In this document: positions 11,861 to 23,475 of the stretch, piece after piece
Position numbering within the stretch: position 1 is the stretch's first letter
Layout of the letters: each line of letters starts with the position of its first letter
Origin: Wuchereria bancrofti
Taxonomy: Eukaryota; Nematoda; Chromadorea; Rhabditida; Onchocercidae
Direction of reading: 5' to 3'
DNA length: 64,000 nt
Assembly: GCA_005281725.1 (NCBI GenBank)
Contig: SSBO01000011.1
Span: 405,221 to 469,220 of the forward strand
Made by a program: the position numbers and the translations under genes
Notes under the pieces: model-generated
The model's input: only the letters and a program-made list of their open reading frames with translations
Databases searched by the model: none
What the model was told of the DNA's origin: nothing

Positions 11861-14800
11861 TTCTTTTTTTTTTAATTTGATTTTATTAATTTAAAAGAGG
11901 AAAAAAAAAGTGAAATTTTGAATTTTTTGTTTTTTTTTTTGCTCCCTTAATTTTGATGCTTTAATTTTTCTTTTTTTGTTTTGCTTTTTTTTTTTTGTAA
12001 ATTGTCAATATTTTGTATTTGTAATATGTTTTATTAATTTAAATGTCATGCTGTATATTTATTTTTTCTTGATCTCATCAATTATATTTCTATTTTTTCC
12101 CTTCAACTTTTTTTTAAACTTGTTTTTTCTCTCTCTTCTCTTTTGTTTGTTTTATTTTTAAGCTTATTCTCTCTCTCTCTATCTCTCTCTCTTATCAATT
12201 TGATAAAGTGATTAATAAGTTTTGAAAATTTGAAATTTAATTCAAATATTTGTGTAACTGCTTTTTCCTTCACTTTCTTACTTATCGTTTTACTATTTAG
12301 CAAAAATAACAAAATTGCAATTAATTTTTCAATTCATTATTTTCTGTCATTTTATTATGCTTAATAAAGAATTAAATTTATTATATTTCACAGTGAAAAA
12401 AAAAAAATAAAATTTTCGATCTTTTATTTAAGAAAGTGAAGGATTGGAAAAAGAAGAAGAGAAAAACAAATTTACTTACAAAACTAAACTTTCAAAAGTG
12501 ATAAATAATTGTAACAATTTTTTGATTTTAAACAAAGAGTAGAATTTAAAAAAAAAAAAGTAATTCATAGATTAGAATAATTAATTCCTTTAGATTTAAA
12601 TATTATTTCATATAAATCTGCTATTTACATGATAAATCCCGCGATATCGCGATGAATGCATTTATTTACATTTTTATGGCAATAACAAAAAAAAAAAGAA
12701 AAATTATTTATTTTTATTATTACATAAAATAAATACACGTATATCTAAGCACCCATTATGATAAAATGAATAAATTAAAAATTAAAATATTAGCTTAATT
12801 TCTGTTATGTTGAAATTAAAATTATTTCAAAATTTTATTAATTTTAAATTTAAATTTAGCAAAAAATTGTCAAATATTATTATTGATATGATTATAAAAT
12901 GATGTAAAATAGCTTTTGATAAGAAAAGTAATATTTTTTTAAATGATTTTTACAAATAATTAATTATTATTTAACACTGAGAAAAATTATTCAAATAAAC
13001 GTTTTTTTCTTTTTTAATTCAATTGATTTTAAAAAACAAGAAAAAAAAAAGGAAACCTTAATATTATTACTAATATTGCTGACTACTGATCTGATATGAT
13101 AACACTGATAAAATATTACTGATATTTTAAGTATTGCTCATTTTAATTAAAATATTACTGAGTATATATACATATGTTTGCATGCGTCATCAACAAGTTA
13201 AATTTTGAAATTGTTTGTGAAGTATTTCTTCAACTGAAAAATAAATAGAAGTAAATTTTAAAAAATTATACAGAATTTTCGTATGATATTTATATCCTCT
13301 TTCGATTATATCATCTTTCAAATATATTTAATTAATAAATTTTAATCAAAATTAGATCTTAAAATATTATTACTGAAAATTTTAATTTGATATAAATGAA
13401 GTTAAAATACTAAAATATCAAGATTGATAATCGTCATAAGAAATAATAACAATGTTACGGATAACCATGACTTTTTTCAAAAAAAAATGATTATTTCGAA
13501 TTCTCATAAAATTTACGATCTTTTTTTCAATTTTTCTCGCTTTTTTTAGTTTCATTTTGTTTTTTGAAACATTTATGATTTCACTTTTACGATTTTTTTT
13601 TTCATTCTAATTTATGAAAATTTGAAATTTTCAAATTATATATTTTATTTTTTGTTAAAATAACCTCTAAAAATTATCTATTATAACTGCTAATGATTTT
13701 TCACGTGAAAAAATTAAGGAAGAAATGTATTTTACTTTCGAAATTTGCATATATTAATAGCAATTATGATGATGAATACTTGCTTATTCGTTCTTTTTGA
13801 TTCCGGAAAACCGGAATTAACTTTATCATTTTATCAGTATGATTGTGTAAACATGATTTTTAATGACATATTTGTGACAACAAACTTTATTTCCATGCTA
13901 ACAATTTTGTAGCTTTAAATCATTAATGAATAAAAACAAATCATGAATATGTATTTATTATAATGAACAATTATCATGATTTTTTTTTTTTTTTATAATA
14001 TACACAACGGTCGAAATAAACAATTGTTTACATTTCGACGAGTAAAACTTTTTCTAAAATTGTAAATATCCTTTGTAAATGATTAATTATAATTACTACT
14101 ATCATGATCATTACTACTCTTATTATTACTATTATCATTATAATTACTGTTATTATTATCACTGTTACTATTATCATTATTGTCATTACTATTACTACAC
14201 TATTATTATTGTTATTGTCATTATCATTACCATTACTGTTATCATTATTGTTATCATTATTACTATTATTACTACAAGCAAAATTATTATATTACATCTT
14301 ACTGAAATAAAACAAACCATAAAATCAGAGATAAAATAAATAAATGAAATCACACAGAAGAAATAAATCAAACAAATAAATAAAATTAAATTGAATCAAA
14401 TAAAATCAGAGAGAAAAATAAGAGAGATAAAATTTCAATAATTTTTTAGTTTGAGAAAAAAAGAAATTATGCATTAAAGTACAATTATTGAGGATAAAAA
14501 ATAAATAAAAGAGGTATTTTACAAGGTAAAAAATGAAATTTTTAATTGTCACAAAAACAAAAAAAAAAAAATGAAATGAAATTCACATGAAATTAAGATG
14601 AACATAAATAATAATAAAACAAAAGAAACTTTAATCACATAATTTAAATGAAGTAAACATGAATACACATAAACTATATATACTTAACAGTATATCTGAT
14701 TTTGCATAATAGTAAAGAAAAAAAAATGGAAGTGAATTTTACAAGTAAAGAATGTATGTTTGATTAATTAATTAATTAATTCATTAATTGATTGATTAAC

Positions 14801-15176
14801 TGATTAAAATGAGATCTATAAATAAAATCATAGCCTTTCTTTTTTATTTTACTTTTAATTAAACGATAAAATGATATGATATCAAATGAATATATTAATC
14901 AAATTAGCTAATATATTTATTAGCAAATCTTTTTCTTTTTTTTTATTTCTTTAAAAATCAAATTACTGACGAATTAGGTGTATTAAATTAATTTTATTTT
15001 AAAATTTATATTTTGTAATTTATTTTTTTAAATTTATATGCATATATGATTGTACTTTTTGTTTATTTGTTTGTTTGTTTGTTTGTATATACAGTAAAAA
15101 TTAAGTAGTAATTAAGATATTAGTCAAACATTTTATTTTTATAATAAATTTATGAATAATTTTTATTTCAAAAAAT
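11861..15176. other. Convergent intergenic region, F-box 3' end to headcase 3' end
   Basis: No gene seen. It contains CT/T-rich 3' flank of the F-box gene, a 12-bp CG palindrome at 12640-12651, a short hairpin ATTCCGG-AAAA-CCGGAAT at 13800-13817, a trinucleotide microsatellite and (TTTG)n at about 15060-15085. Confidence 0.6.
14085..14276. repeat. ATT/ATC microsatellite
   Basis: Imperfect trinucleotide repeat of TTA/ATT with interspersed ATC, GTT and ACT triplets. Open frames in it read as runs of Tyr, Ile or Leu and are not genes. Confidence 0.85.
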
Positions 15177-18100
15177 TTACAGCAATCCTGGAAGGTATTT
15201 TTCTGCAACTAAAATTTCTCCAAGACGAAATGAATAACCAGAAAAAAGACTATAATAACCAGTCGATTCATTATTAACATCCTGTTGAATATCATCCTGA
15301 AATATAATTTTTTGAAATAAAATTTTTTTAATATAATTTCTTGAAAAGTTTAAAACTTTTTATTTATTCAAATTTCAGCAAACTGTTAAATGAGTAATGA
15401 TTAAATTAACAAAAACAATTCATAATAGATTAATTAATAATTAATTAACCAATTAATAATCAATATAAATTACATTTCCATATTTTCAATTCATGAAACT
15501 ACAATTTTATTGCATCTTTTTTTTTGAAATTTGTAATTTTTTATTTTTAAAAAAAAGAACAAATCAGAAAAAAGTGAGGAGAAACTGAGTGATAAAATAA
15601 TACTAATAGTTAAATGGATGTAAATAAAACATATTACACCATTTTCTATGAAATTTAAATTTTCAACAGTACTTTTTATATGGAATTGAAATTTAAATTT
15701 TCAACAGTACTTTTTATATGGAATTGAAATTTAAATTTTCAACAGTACTTTTTTATATGGAATTGAAATTTAAATTTTAAATAATACTTTTTGTGTTAAC
15801 ACTTGATTATCATCTGTAAATGAAAGTGGTCCAGATGGTGTTTCAGGTGGTGATGGTAATATCATTGACAAATCAATTGGATTAACTGCAAAGAAGTATT
15901 AAAAAACAAACAAAAAAAAATTTTTCTTAAGTTTTCAAAAGTTTTATTAAAAATGAATAAAAAAAAAATTAAGCATAAAATATTGATTTAAATAAAAATA
16001 AATAAAACAAAAAAACAAAATACTAAATTCTTTTTTTTTTTCTTAAAACAAAAAAAGAACAAACTAAAGAAATCCGTATCGATATGAAAATAACTTTTGG
16101 ATTCAAATGTATCATCACTACTGAGAGAACAATGAAGCTGAAATTTACTTAAACTTATTATTCAAAAAATTTTTTAAACTAATCATCTTATCACTATTTA
16201 TTCTTGATTAAATAATTATACTTACCAATGGAAATGAAAAAACGAAAAGTTTTAGTTTTTTATTAAATTTTCTAAGAAATATACTACAAAATAATGTAAA
16301 AGTAAAAGTACTAGTATTTATGTAATAAGTATTATTTCAGTTTTTTTTTTCTTTTACTTTTCTTTTTAAATTTTCATTAAAATATAATTTAACACATATT
16401 TTGAATTATATTGTAAAAGTTTTCGTAAATTTACAAAATGTTTTTTCCTTTTTTTTTTTGTTATTATTATCATTTCTAAGTTTTAATTTTTAATTCAAAA
16501 ATTTGATAACTTACCGAATTTTGTAATTCCTCAAATGGTAGAGAAATGGTTGAAGTATTTGTTGAAATATCTATTGAATTAAGTTGTGGACGAGTTTGTA
16601 AAACATTAAATTTTTTTATTTGCTGCAAATCAGTAAGTGGCTCACGTAATAATCGTATGCCATTTTCATCAATATCTTCAGCTTTAGGAAACTAAAAAAC
16701 AAAAAAAATAAATAAATATTTCTACAGAAAAAATATTTCTCACAAATATTTCCTATTTTATAAATTATAAATATTGTAAGAAATAATATTTTATCAATAT
16801 TTTAACTTATAAGTTAAACAATTTATATTAATAAATCAATCATAAAATCATTACAAAGATGCAATTTAGGTTTAATTTAATTTCAAAAAAAAAAATTATT
16901 TTTATTTATTTTTCAATTGTAAATTTATGTTTTCATTACAGATTGCTTTTTTTTTTCATGGTTTTATTTTATAATTTTCCAGTTTTTTATTTCACAGAAA
17001 GCATTTCATTTATTTATTTATTTGTTTTTTAAAATATTTATAGAAAATTTAAAAAAAAAGAATAAAAGATTATTCAGCAAATTCGAATGGAAATTCCTTT
17101 TTCTTTTAATCTTAAAATTAACTTATAGAAATTAATATTTTAAATAAGAAAAAGGAATGGATAGTGTGAAAGTAAAAAATATTTAATTGATAAAATTTAC
17201 TTGATTTTCATTGAATACAAAATCATTATTGGCATGCTTCATTACGGTAATTTCTGCATATGAAATTTTTCCATTGAATTTTTTTGAAATGAATGATTTT
17301 CTTTCTGTAACAATCGGTTTCGTTTCTGTATATTCTAAAAAAAAAAAAAAAATGAAATAAATAAATAATAAACAATGAATAGTTCTAAAAATATTTAAAA
17401 TGTTTTTTCTTTTCTTTTTTTCAACAACAAAAAAAAAAATTTTTATATCAAAAATATGGAAATATTAGGTCATATATGTATATATAACATATAACATGTA
17501 TTCTAATAATACATTAAATAAAATCAATTATAATAAATTTTTGAAATTAAGAATTTATCAGATCAATTAACAATTTATCATTGATATTTAACAATTACAA
17601 CTAAAGAATTCTTGTTTTTTTCATTATTGATTAAAAAAAAAAACAAAAAAGAGATTAAACTATAAATTCTAGTAAATTAGATAGAAACGAATGAGTGTAA
17701 TTACAAATTTTAATTTTACAATCTATTTATTGAAATCTATTTCTTATCATTTTTCATTCTTATCACTAAATTTCCTACGATAGTGATAAAAACACAATGA
17801 CCTACCGTATTCACTTCTTGTATTTCTTATTTCTGGATCACATTTCGCTTTATGAATTGTATATGATGTTGATCGGTGCTAATATAATGAAATATGTATT
17901 TATAGAGAGAGGGAGAAAGAGAAAAAAAGAAAAAAGAAATAAAATATGATAATAAATTAACAATTTTTATAAAAAAATATTATATGGAAATTTTTTTTTA
18001 ATTTTTTAGAAAATAAAACAATTAAAAAAATTTAAATCATAATAAAACAAGAAAAAAAAAGACCTAAAATTATGTGTTTAAAATAATAATAAAGTTATTT

Positions 18101-20761
18101 ACAATAAAATTTGTTGGAAAAAAGAAAAAACATTGAAAGAGAGATTTTATTTATATCTTTTCTTCCTTCTTTTTTTTTTTCGATATAAAATAAACCAAAT
18201 AACAAACCTCGCTATCATTATTATATTTTGATAATGATGATGATACTGAAATAAAGCCATTACTTGGTGATGTCGAACGAAATAAGGTGTTACGCTTCTT
18301 GCTAAAAAAAAAAATAAAATATAATAGGTATTAAAATTTCTATGAATTTTTAAAAGAATAAATTTATTACAATAAAATATAATTTTACTATAAAAAGAAG
18401 AAAAAAGCAAAAACACTTAAAACCTTTATTCTGTACTTCTTAAAAATTATAATTATTAAAAAAAAATTATTTTCTCTTAAAAAATTACTTATTTCTTTTA
18501 AAAATTATTGCATATTTAATTAAAAAGTTATTTCTATTTCAGTCATTTGTTATTGTTTTTGTTTTATTTTGCTTTTTCTTTTTGTTTTTTTCTTCTTTTG
18601 TTTAATATTTTCTTTATTACTTTAATAGTAACTAACTTCCCAGTTTTGTTACGATTTTTATCATTTTGAATTGTTGTTACATTTGTTGAACCAAAATTTA
18701 ATTTTGGAAGATTTTTTCTTCCTTTTTTATTTTTTGGCGCTGTTGTCGTTAATGGAGTTGCATTTCGATTTGCTATAAATTATAATCATCATTAATTTTT
18801 TTTTTCTCTCTTTTTTAAGCAAATGTTTGAAAATTTTTTAATTCATTAAATATACTGATAAAATATTCTATATTTTATCAACCATGCATCATTTATTATA
18901 TCTATAAATTATAATTAGAAATGCAAATAGATATTTTAAGAGAAATTATTATCATTCATAATTATTTATTGATATGCTTGTAATTAATATTTATGTTTAT
19001 AAAAACTTTATCATAAATGATAGATTCAGAGCAAAAAAAAAAAAGAAAAAAGAGAAATAAACTACGAACTAATCTTGAAACTAAATCTAAATTTTATTTC
19101 GCAAAATCCAATTTGATACTTTTCTCAAATGTAAAATGAAAAGTGGTAAAATGTGTAGTCATGAAATTAATGAAAAGTTTTTCTTTTCCTTTTTAATAAT
19201 AATTTTGATGATACAATAAAAGATGCATTAGTGATAAAATATATAAATTTGTAAAAAAAAAGATTCATATGTAAATTATCTGACTAAAAATTTTTATCAA
19301 ATTAAAATTAGAAAATTTTTACCCAACCTAAAAATATCGCTGTTTGATCAAGTCGCATAAGTCCTAAACCACAAATACAGCGACATTTTCGTTGAATTAA
19401 TGATAAACCTTTTTTTTCCCATAAATTAGATCGTCTTTGTGCATCAGTCCAACCACGAGCTGATCCTAAAAATTTTTTAAAACAAAAAAAAAAAAAATGC
19501 TTTATATGGTTTATATCAAAAAAAAAAATAATAGTAACTTTAACAAATCAATCGATTACTGTTTCAACTTCTCATATAATAGCTTTTATCATAATTTTAA
19601 CTTTTCATACAATAGTTTTTATTATAGTTTCAACTTTTCAAGTAATATTATTATTGTTTTAACTTTTCAAAAATAGTTTTTATTATAATTTTAACTTTTC
19701 ATACAATAGTTTTTATTATAGTTTTAACTTTTCATACAATAGTTTTTACTATAGTTTCAACTTTTCAAGTAATATTATTATTGTTTTAACTTTTCAAATG
19801 ATAGTTTTTATTATAGTTTTAACTTTTTAAATCAACTTTTTTATTATAGTATCAACTTTTCAAGTAATATTATTATTTTTTCAACTTCTCATATAATAGT
19901 TATTATCATAATTTTAACTTTTCACACAATAATTTTTATTATAGTTTCAATTTTTCAAGTAATATTATTGTTGTTTTAACTTGAAATAATAGTTTTTATC
20001 ATAGTATCAACTTTTCAAGTAATATTATTGTTTTATCTTTTAAAATAATAGCTTCCACTATAGTTTTAACTTTTCAAATAATAGTTTTTATTATTGTTTC
20101 AACTTTTCAAATAATAATACTTCAATTGATAACTATCATATCTCACCCATATTACTCATAATTTTGACAAGATTATCCTCTAAGGCATGAAAACATTCCA
20201 AATGCATCAATTGATCTCGATATATACATTGCTCATTACTGCATTTCATTTTAACACCTTCCTCCAATGAAGATGGCAAAGGAAATCCTGAAATTAATAA
20301 AAAAATCTTTTTTCTTTCTCTCTCTCTCTCTCTCTCTTTCTTTCCCTCCCTCTAGATTATTAACAAATTTAAAAGGAAAAAATTAAAAAATTTAACAAAA
20401 TTTGGGTTTAATTTATAAAAGATCTTGACAACTTTTTTGAAAAATATACATTTACTTAACAAAAAAAAAAAAAAAAAAAATAAACAAATAAAATAATCCA
20501 AATAAAGCTATTATAATTTTTATCCTCTCAAATAACAAATACTTCATTATCAATTAACAAAAAAGTTAAGAGAAAAAAGAGTAAACATTATAAAATTATT
20601 TAACTAGAAGAAGTAAACAATACAAATTTTACTTAAACAAAAATAATAAATTAATGAAATATAAAAAACAAACCACGTAAGCAACCGGATGATAATGGTA
20701 TCGGACAACCCGGTTTACGATTCATATCCTTGATAGAATTTGCTCGCTTCGATGAACCCAT
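15177..20761 (-). CDS. hdc: Headcase/HECA homologue, eleven exons, 418 aa
   Basis: Exons in transcript order: 20761-20674, 20287-20147, 19465-19328, 18772-18637, 18301-18208, 17878-17806, 17334-17201, 16691-16515, 16137-16065, 15885-15803, 15296-15177. They join in one frame to TAA. Residues about 30-111 match the N-terminal domain of Drosophila Headcase and human HECA: C45, C50, H58 and C61 (MKCSNEQC, MHLECF), then SARGWTDAQRRSNLWEKKGL and the Cys cluster C104, C106, C108. These Cys/His residues probably bind zinc. In other animals headcase proteins restrain growth and differentiation and associate with Unkempt; that role is known of the family, not shown here. The rest (exons 4-11) is Ser/Thr/Asn-rich and unassigned. 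Fly hdc is read through an internal stop; here the stop is followed soon by another in-frame stop, so no readthrough product is possible. The 73-nt exon 16065-16137 is needed to keep frame between its neighbours. Confidence 0.88.
15649..15789. repeat. 38-bp tandem repeat in headcase intron 10
   Basis: Nearly four copies of a unit starting GAAATTTAAATTTTCAACAG, period 38-39 bp, inside the intron 15297-15802. The last copy is diverged. Confidence 0.85.
19550..20115. repeat. Degenerate ~37-bp AT-rich array in headcase intron 2
   Basis: Around fifteen loose copies built from TTTTAACTTTTCAAATAATA and GTTTTTATTATAGTTTC. The array fills most of the intron between the exons ending at 19465 and starting at 20147. 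On the minus strand, the sense strand of the gene, it gives repeated GTTGAAAC/GTTAAAAC blocks. Confidence 0.8.
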
Positions 20762-20775
20762 CAGAACTACTGTAA
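20762..20775 (-). promoter_or_regulatory. Probable trans-splice acceptor of headcase
   Basis: On the minus strand TTTTACAG ends at 20770, leaving an 8-nt leader (TAGTTCTG) before the ATG at 20761. No upstream coding exon is needed. This fits spliced-leader addition. Confidence 0.5.
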
Positions 20776-21934
20776 AATTTTTCAAATTTAAAAAATAAAA
20801 AGAAAAAAAAAATCATTTCAAACATTTATACATCATATAGCAATAATATATCAGCATAAAAATAGGAAAAGTTAAAAGTTATGGCAAATTTTATATCAAA
20901 TTTAAAATGTTAATTATTAATTATTAAGTGTGAATTAAACAAAGTAAATGAATTGATAATATGATCTTTGATCAAATGTAAAAAATGTTAAAAGGAAAAT
21001 GTAAAAATTTTATAAAGAAATCATTTGTAGTGATAATAATAATAACAGTAATATTATATAATAATAATAATTTTATAAATTATATAATGAAATATTCTAA
21101 TAGAAAATTTATCATCAAGTTAATGATATATGATAATTAATTGATATAGTTAAATTTATCTTATTTATTATTATCTTTCACTACTGATAATAACTGATAA
21201 CAGTAAGTTTCAATAATGCTTTTCATTCATTTAAATTATAATTTTGTACAATTTTGATGATAATATTACTGTGAAAATATAGCAAATTCACAATAATGTG
21301 AATAAACTTATTCAGTTTATTGATATCTCTCTAGTATTCATTTAAAAATTTTTAAAATTTCATAAATTCTGGAGGAAAAAAAAAACGAAGAAAGAAAAAG
21401 ATTTTATAAATATAACGAAGAACGAATTGTACGAAAATTTGTTAATATAATGTTTATTCAAATTTCTTCAAAGGTTGATCATTTTAAGGTATATGCAAAT
21501 TTAATTACCTTTTTTAAAAAAAAAAAAAAATCCTTTCATAAATAATAATTTTTGATGAGATGAAATAATTTTGAAAAAGTGAAAAAGAAAATAACTAAAT
21601 AAAAACTTAAAAAATCTTCCATACAAAACAATAAATCTTCGAAAAAAAAAAAACAATCATAATAACATAATTCATAAGCCTTCCCTGTGTTACATAAAAA
21701 TCTTATAATTATGCAAATTTTTTCATTTGAAAAAAAAAGAACGTATATTTAACAAAAAGTAGACATTAAAAGGAAAGAAATACATGGAAAAAAGTAATTT
21801 GATAATTTTTCTTTTTTTTTTCTAGAATATCATTTGGTAAATAAGATAAAATTAGTAATAAAGGGATTTATTTACGATTATTACTTCATTTTCTCCTCTT
21901 TTACATTAACAATTGAAGAATTAATTCTATCTCA

Positions 21935-22465
21935 TCCAATAACAATAATGATAATAATAAAAATAATAATAATGAAATAAAAATAATAATTAACAATAAT
22001 AATAAATAATAATAGTAATAATAACAGTAATATAATAATAATAACGATAATAATAATAAAAATAATAGCAATATAATAGTAATGATGATAGTAATAATAA
22101 TAACAATAATAATAACAATATAATGATAATGATAATAATAATAATATTATAATAATAATAGTAATAATAATTATATAATAATAATGATAATAACAATAAC
22201 AATAATATAGTAATAATGATAATAATAATAACAATAATATAATAATAATAACAATAATGTAATAATAATGATAATAATAATAACAATAATATAACAACAA
22301 TAATAATAACAATATAATGTTAACAATAATAACAATAATATAATAATAATGATGATAATAATAATAACAATAATATTATAATAATAATGATAACAATAAT
22401 AATAATAACGGTAATATAATAATAATAATAATAACGGTAATATAATAATAATAATAATACAGCAT
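21935..22465. repeat. Long (AAT)n microsatellite
   Basis: About 530 bp of AATAATAAT with scattered GAT, CAAT and GTAAT interruptions. Open frames across it (poly-Leu, poly-Tyr/Ile) are repeat artefacts. Confidence 0.9.
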
Positions 22466-22608
22466 AAACAACAATTATCATTGCAACTGATGAATTATGC
22501 GGACAGACATAAACTATTTTCAAAAAATTAAAATCATCAAAAAACAAAAAACTCCCAAAAAAAAAAGGCCTAAAAAAAGAACCCAAAAACAAAAAAAAAA
22601 AAAAAAAA

Positions 22609-22745
22609 AACCACGCAGATATGCTAAAATAGGAAGAGCAGCGCGCACAAAATAGTACACAGAGCGGTGAACCGCTTTACAGGCAACAATGATAATTTGG
22701 TTCGGCTCTCATAGCTCTTCCTCCCTTCATCTAATACTTTCGGTT
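22609..22745. other. GC-richer structured block, promoter or small RNA candidate
   Basis: This stretch stands out in base composition. AGGAAGAGC (22631-22639) pairs with GCTCTTCCT (22714-22722), and between them AGCGGTGAACCGCT (22663-22676) is a tight hairpin. On the minus strand the block is followed directly by a T run, as after Pol III genes; on the plus strand it is followed by a T run at about 22746. It sits about 1.9 kb upstream of the headcase ATG. It could be the headcase core promoter or a small RNA. I could not match it to tRNA, SL RNA or a known snRNA. Confidence 0.35.
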
Positions 22746-22794
22746 TTTTTTTTTTTTTCTTTTCTATCAACCAATTCAAATTCTTATTAAATTT

Positions 22795-23095
22795 ACGTGC
22801 TAATATACACTTACGTCTTATTTATACGTATGAATGAAATTTTCAAACACTTAAATATATTAACGTAGTGATATACACTTACGTACTAATATACACTTAC
22901 GTCTTATTTATACGTATGAATGAAATTTTCACACTTAAATATATTGACGTAGTAATATACACTTACGTACTAATATACACTTACGTCTTCTTTATACGTA
23001 TAAATGAAATTTTCAAACACTTAAATATATTAACGTAGTAATATACACTTACGTACTAATATACACTTACGTCTTATTTATACGTATGAATGAAA
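22795..23095. repeat. 86-bp tandem array rich in ACGT
   Basis: Three and a half copies spaced 84-86 bp (ACGTGC/ACGTAC anchors at 22795, 22881, 22965, 23051). Each unit contains CTAATATACACTTACGTCTT, TATACGTAT and TTAACGTAGTAATATACAC, giving several ACGT cores per unit. Confidence 0.9.
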
Positions 23096-23314
23096 TTTTA
23101 AAATTACACTAATAGTTTAATGTTTACAATTACATAAGTAATATTGTATACTTCAGTAGTGAAAGAATAAAAGAAAAAAGAAAGGAGAAAGAAAATATGA
23201 GTAGAGGTTACGTTTTTTTTTTTTTTTTTTTTGCTTTTTTGAAGATTTTTTTTTTTTTTTTAAAAATTCACGCTTCATTTTTGCAATAATTTGAATATAA
23301 TATATATATAAATT

Positions 23315-23475
23315 TATTGCGTGTAATTACGTCTGCCTAGTTTAATTGCGTGTATCATTACGTCTGCTTGGTTTTATTGCCTGTAATTACGTCTTCCTAG
23401 CTTTATTGTTTGTAACTATGTCTACCTAGTTTTATTGTTTGTAACTACGTCCGCCCACCTTTATTGTTTATAAGA
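23315..23475. repeat. ~30-bp tandem array with TTACGTCT
   Basis: Five to six copies of TTTATTGCGTGTAATTACGT followed by CTGCCTAG, with period 29-31 bp and some divergence. It shares TTACGTCT with the neighbouring 86-bp array but is otherwise unrelated to it. Confidence 0.85.

Noticed and set aside
16511..16516. Extending the headcase exon at 16515 to a GTTATC donor to reach the next exon
   Set aside because: It keeps frame but uses a weak donor. A 73-nt exon at 16065-16137 with good splice sites solves the frame better.
21932..22592. Several Leu/Tyr/Ile-rich open frames on the minus strand
   Set aside because: Translations of the AAT microsatellite.
22615..22640. U6 snRNA start, from a resemblance of CAGATATGCTAAAATAGGA
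   Set aside because: The following ACAGAGA-type core and the rest of U6 are absent.
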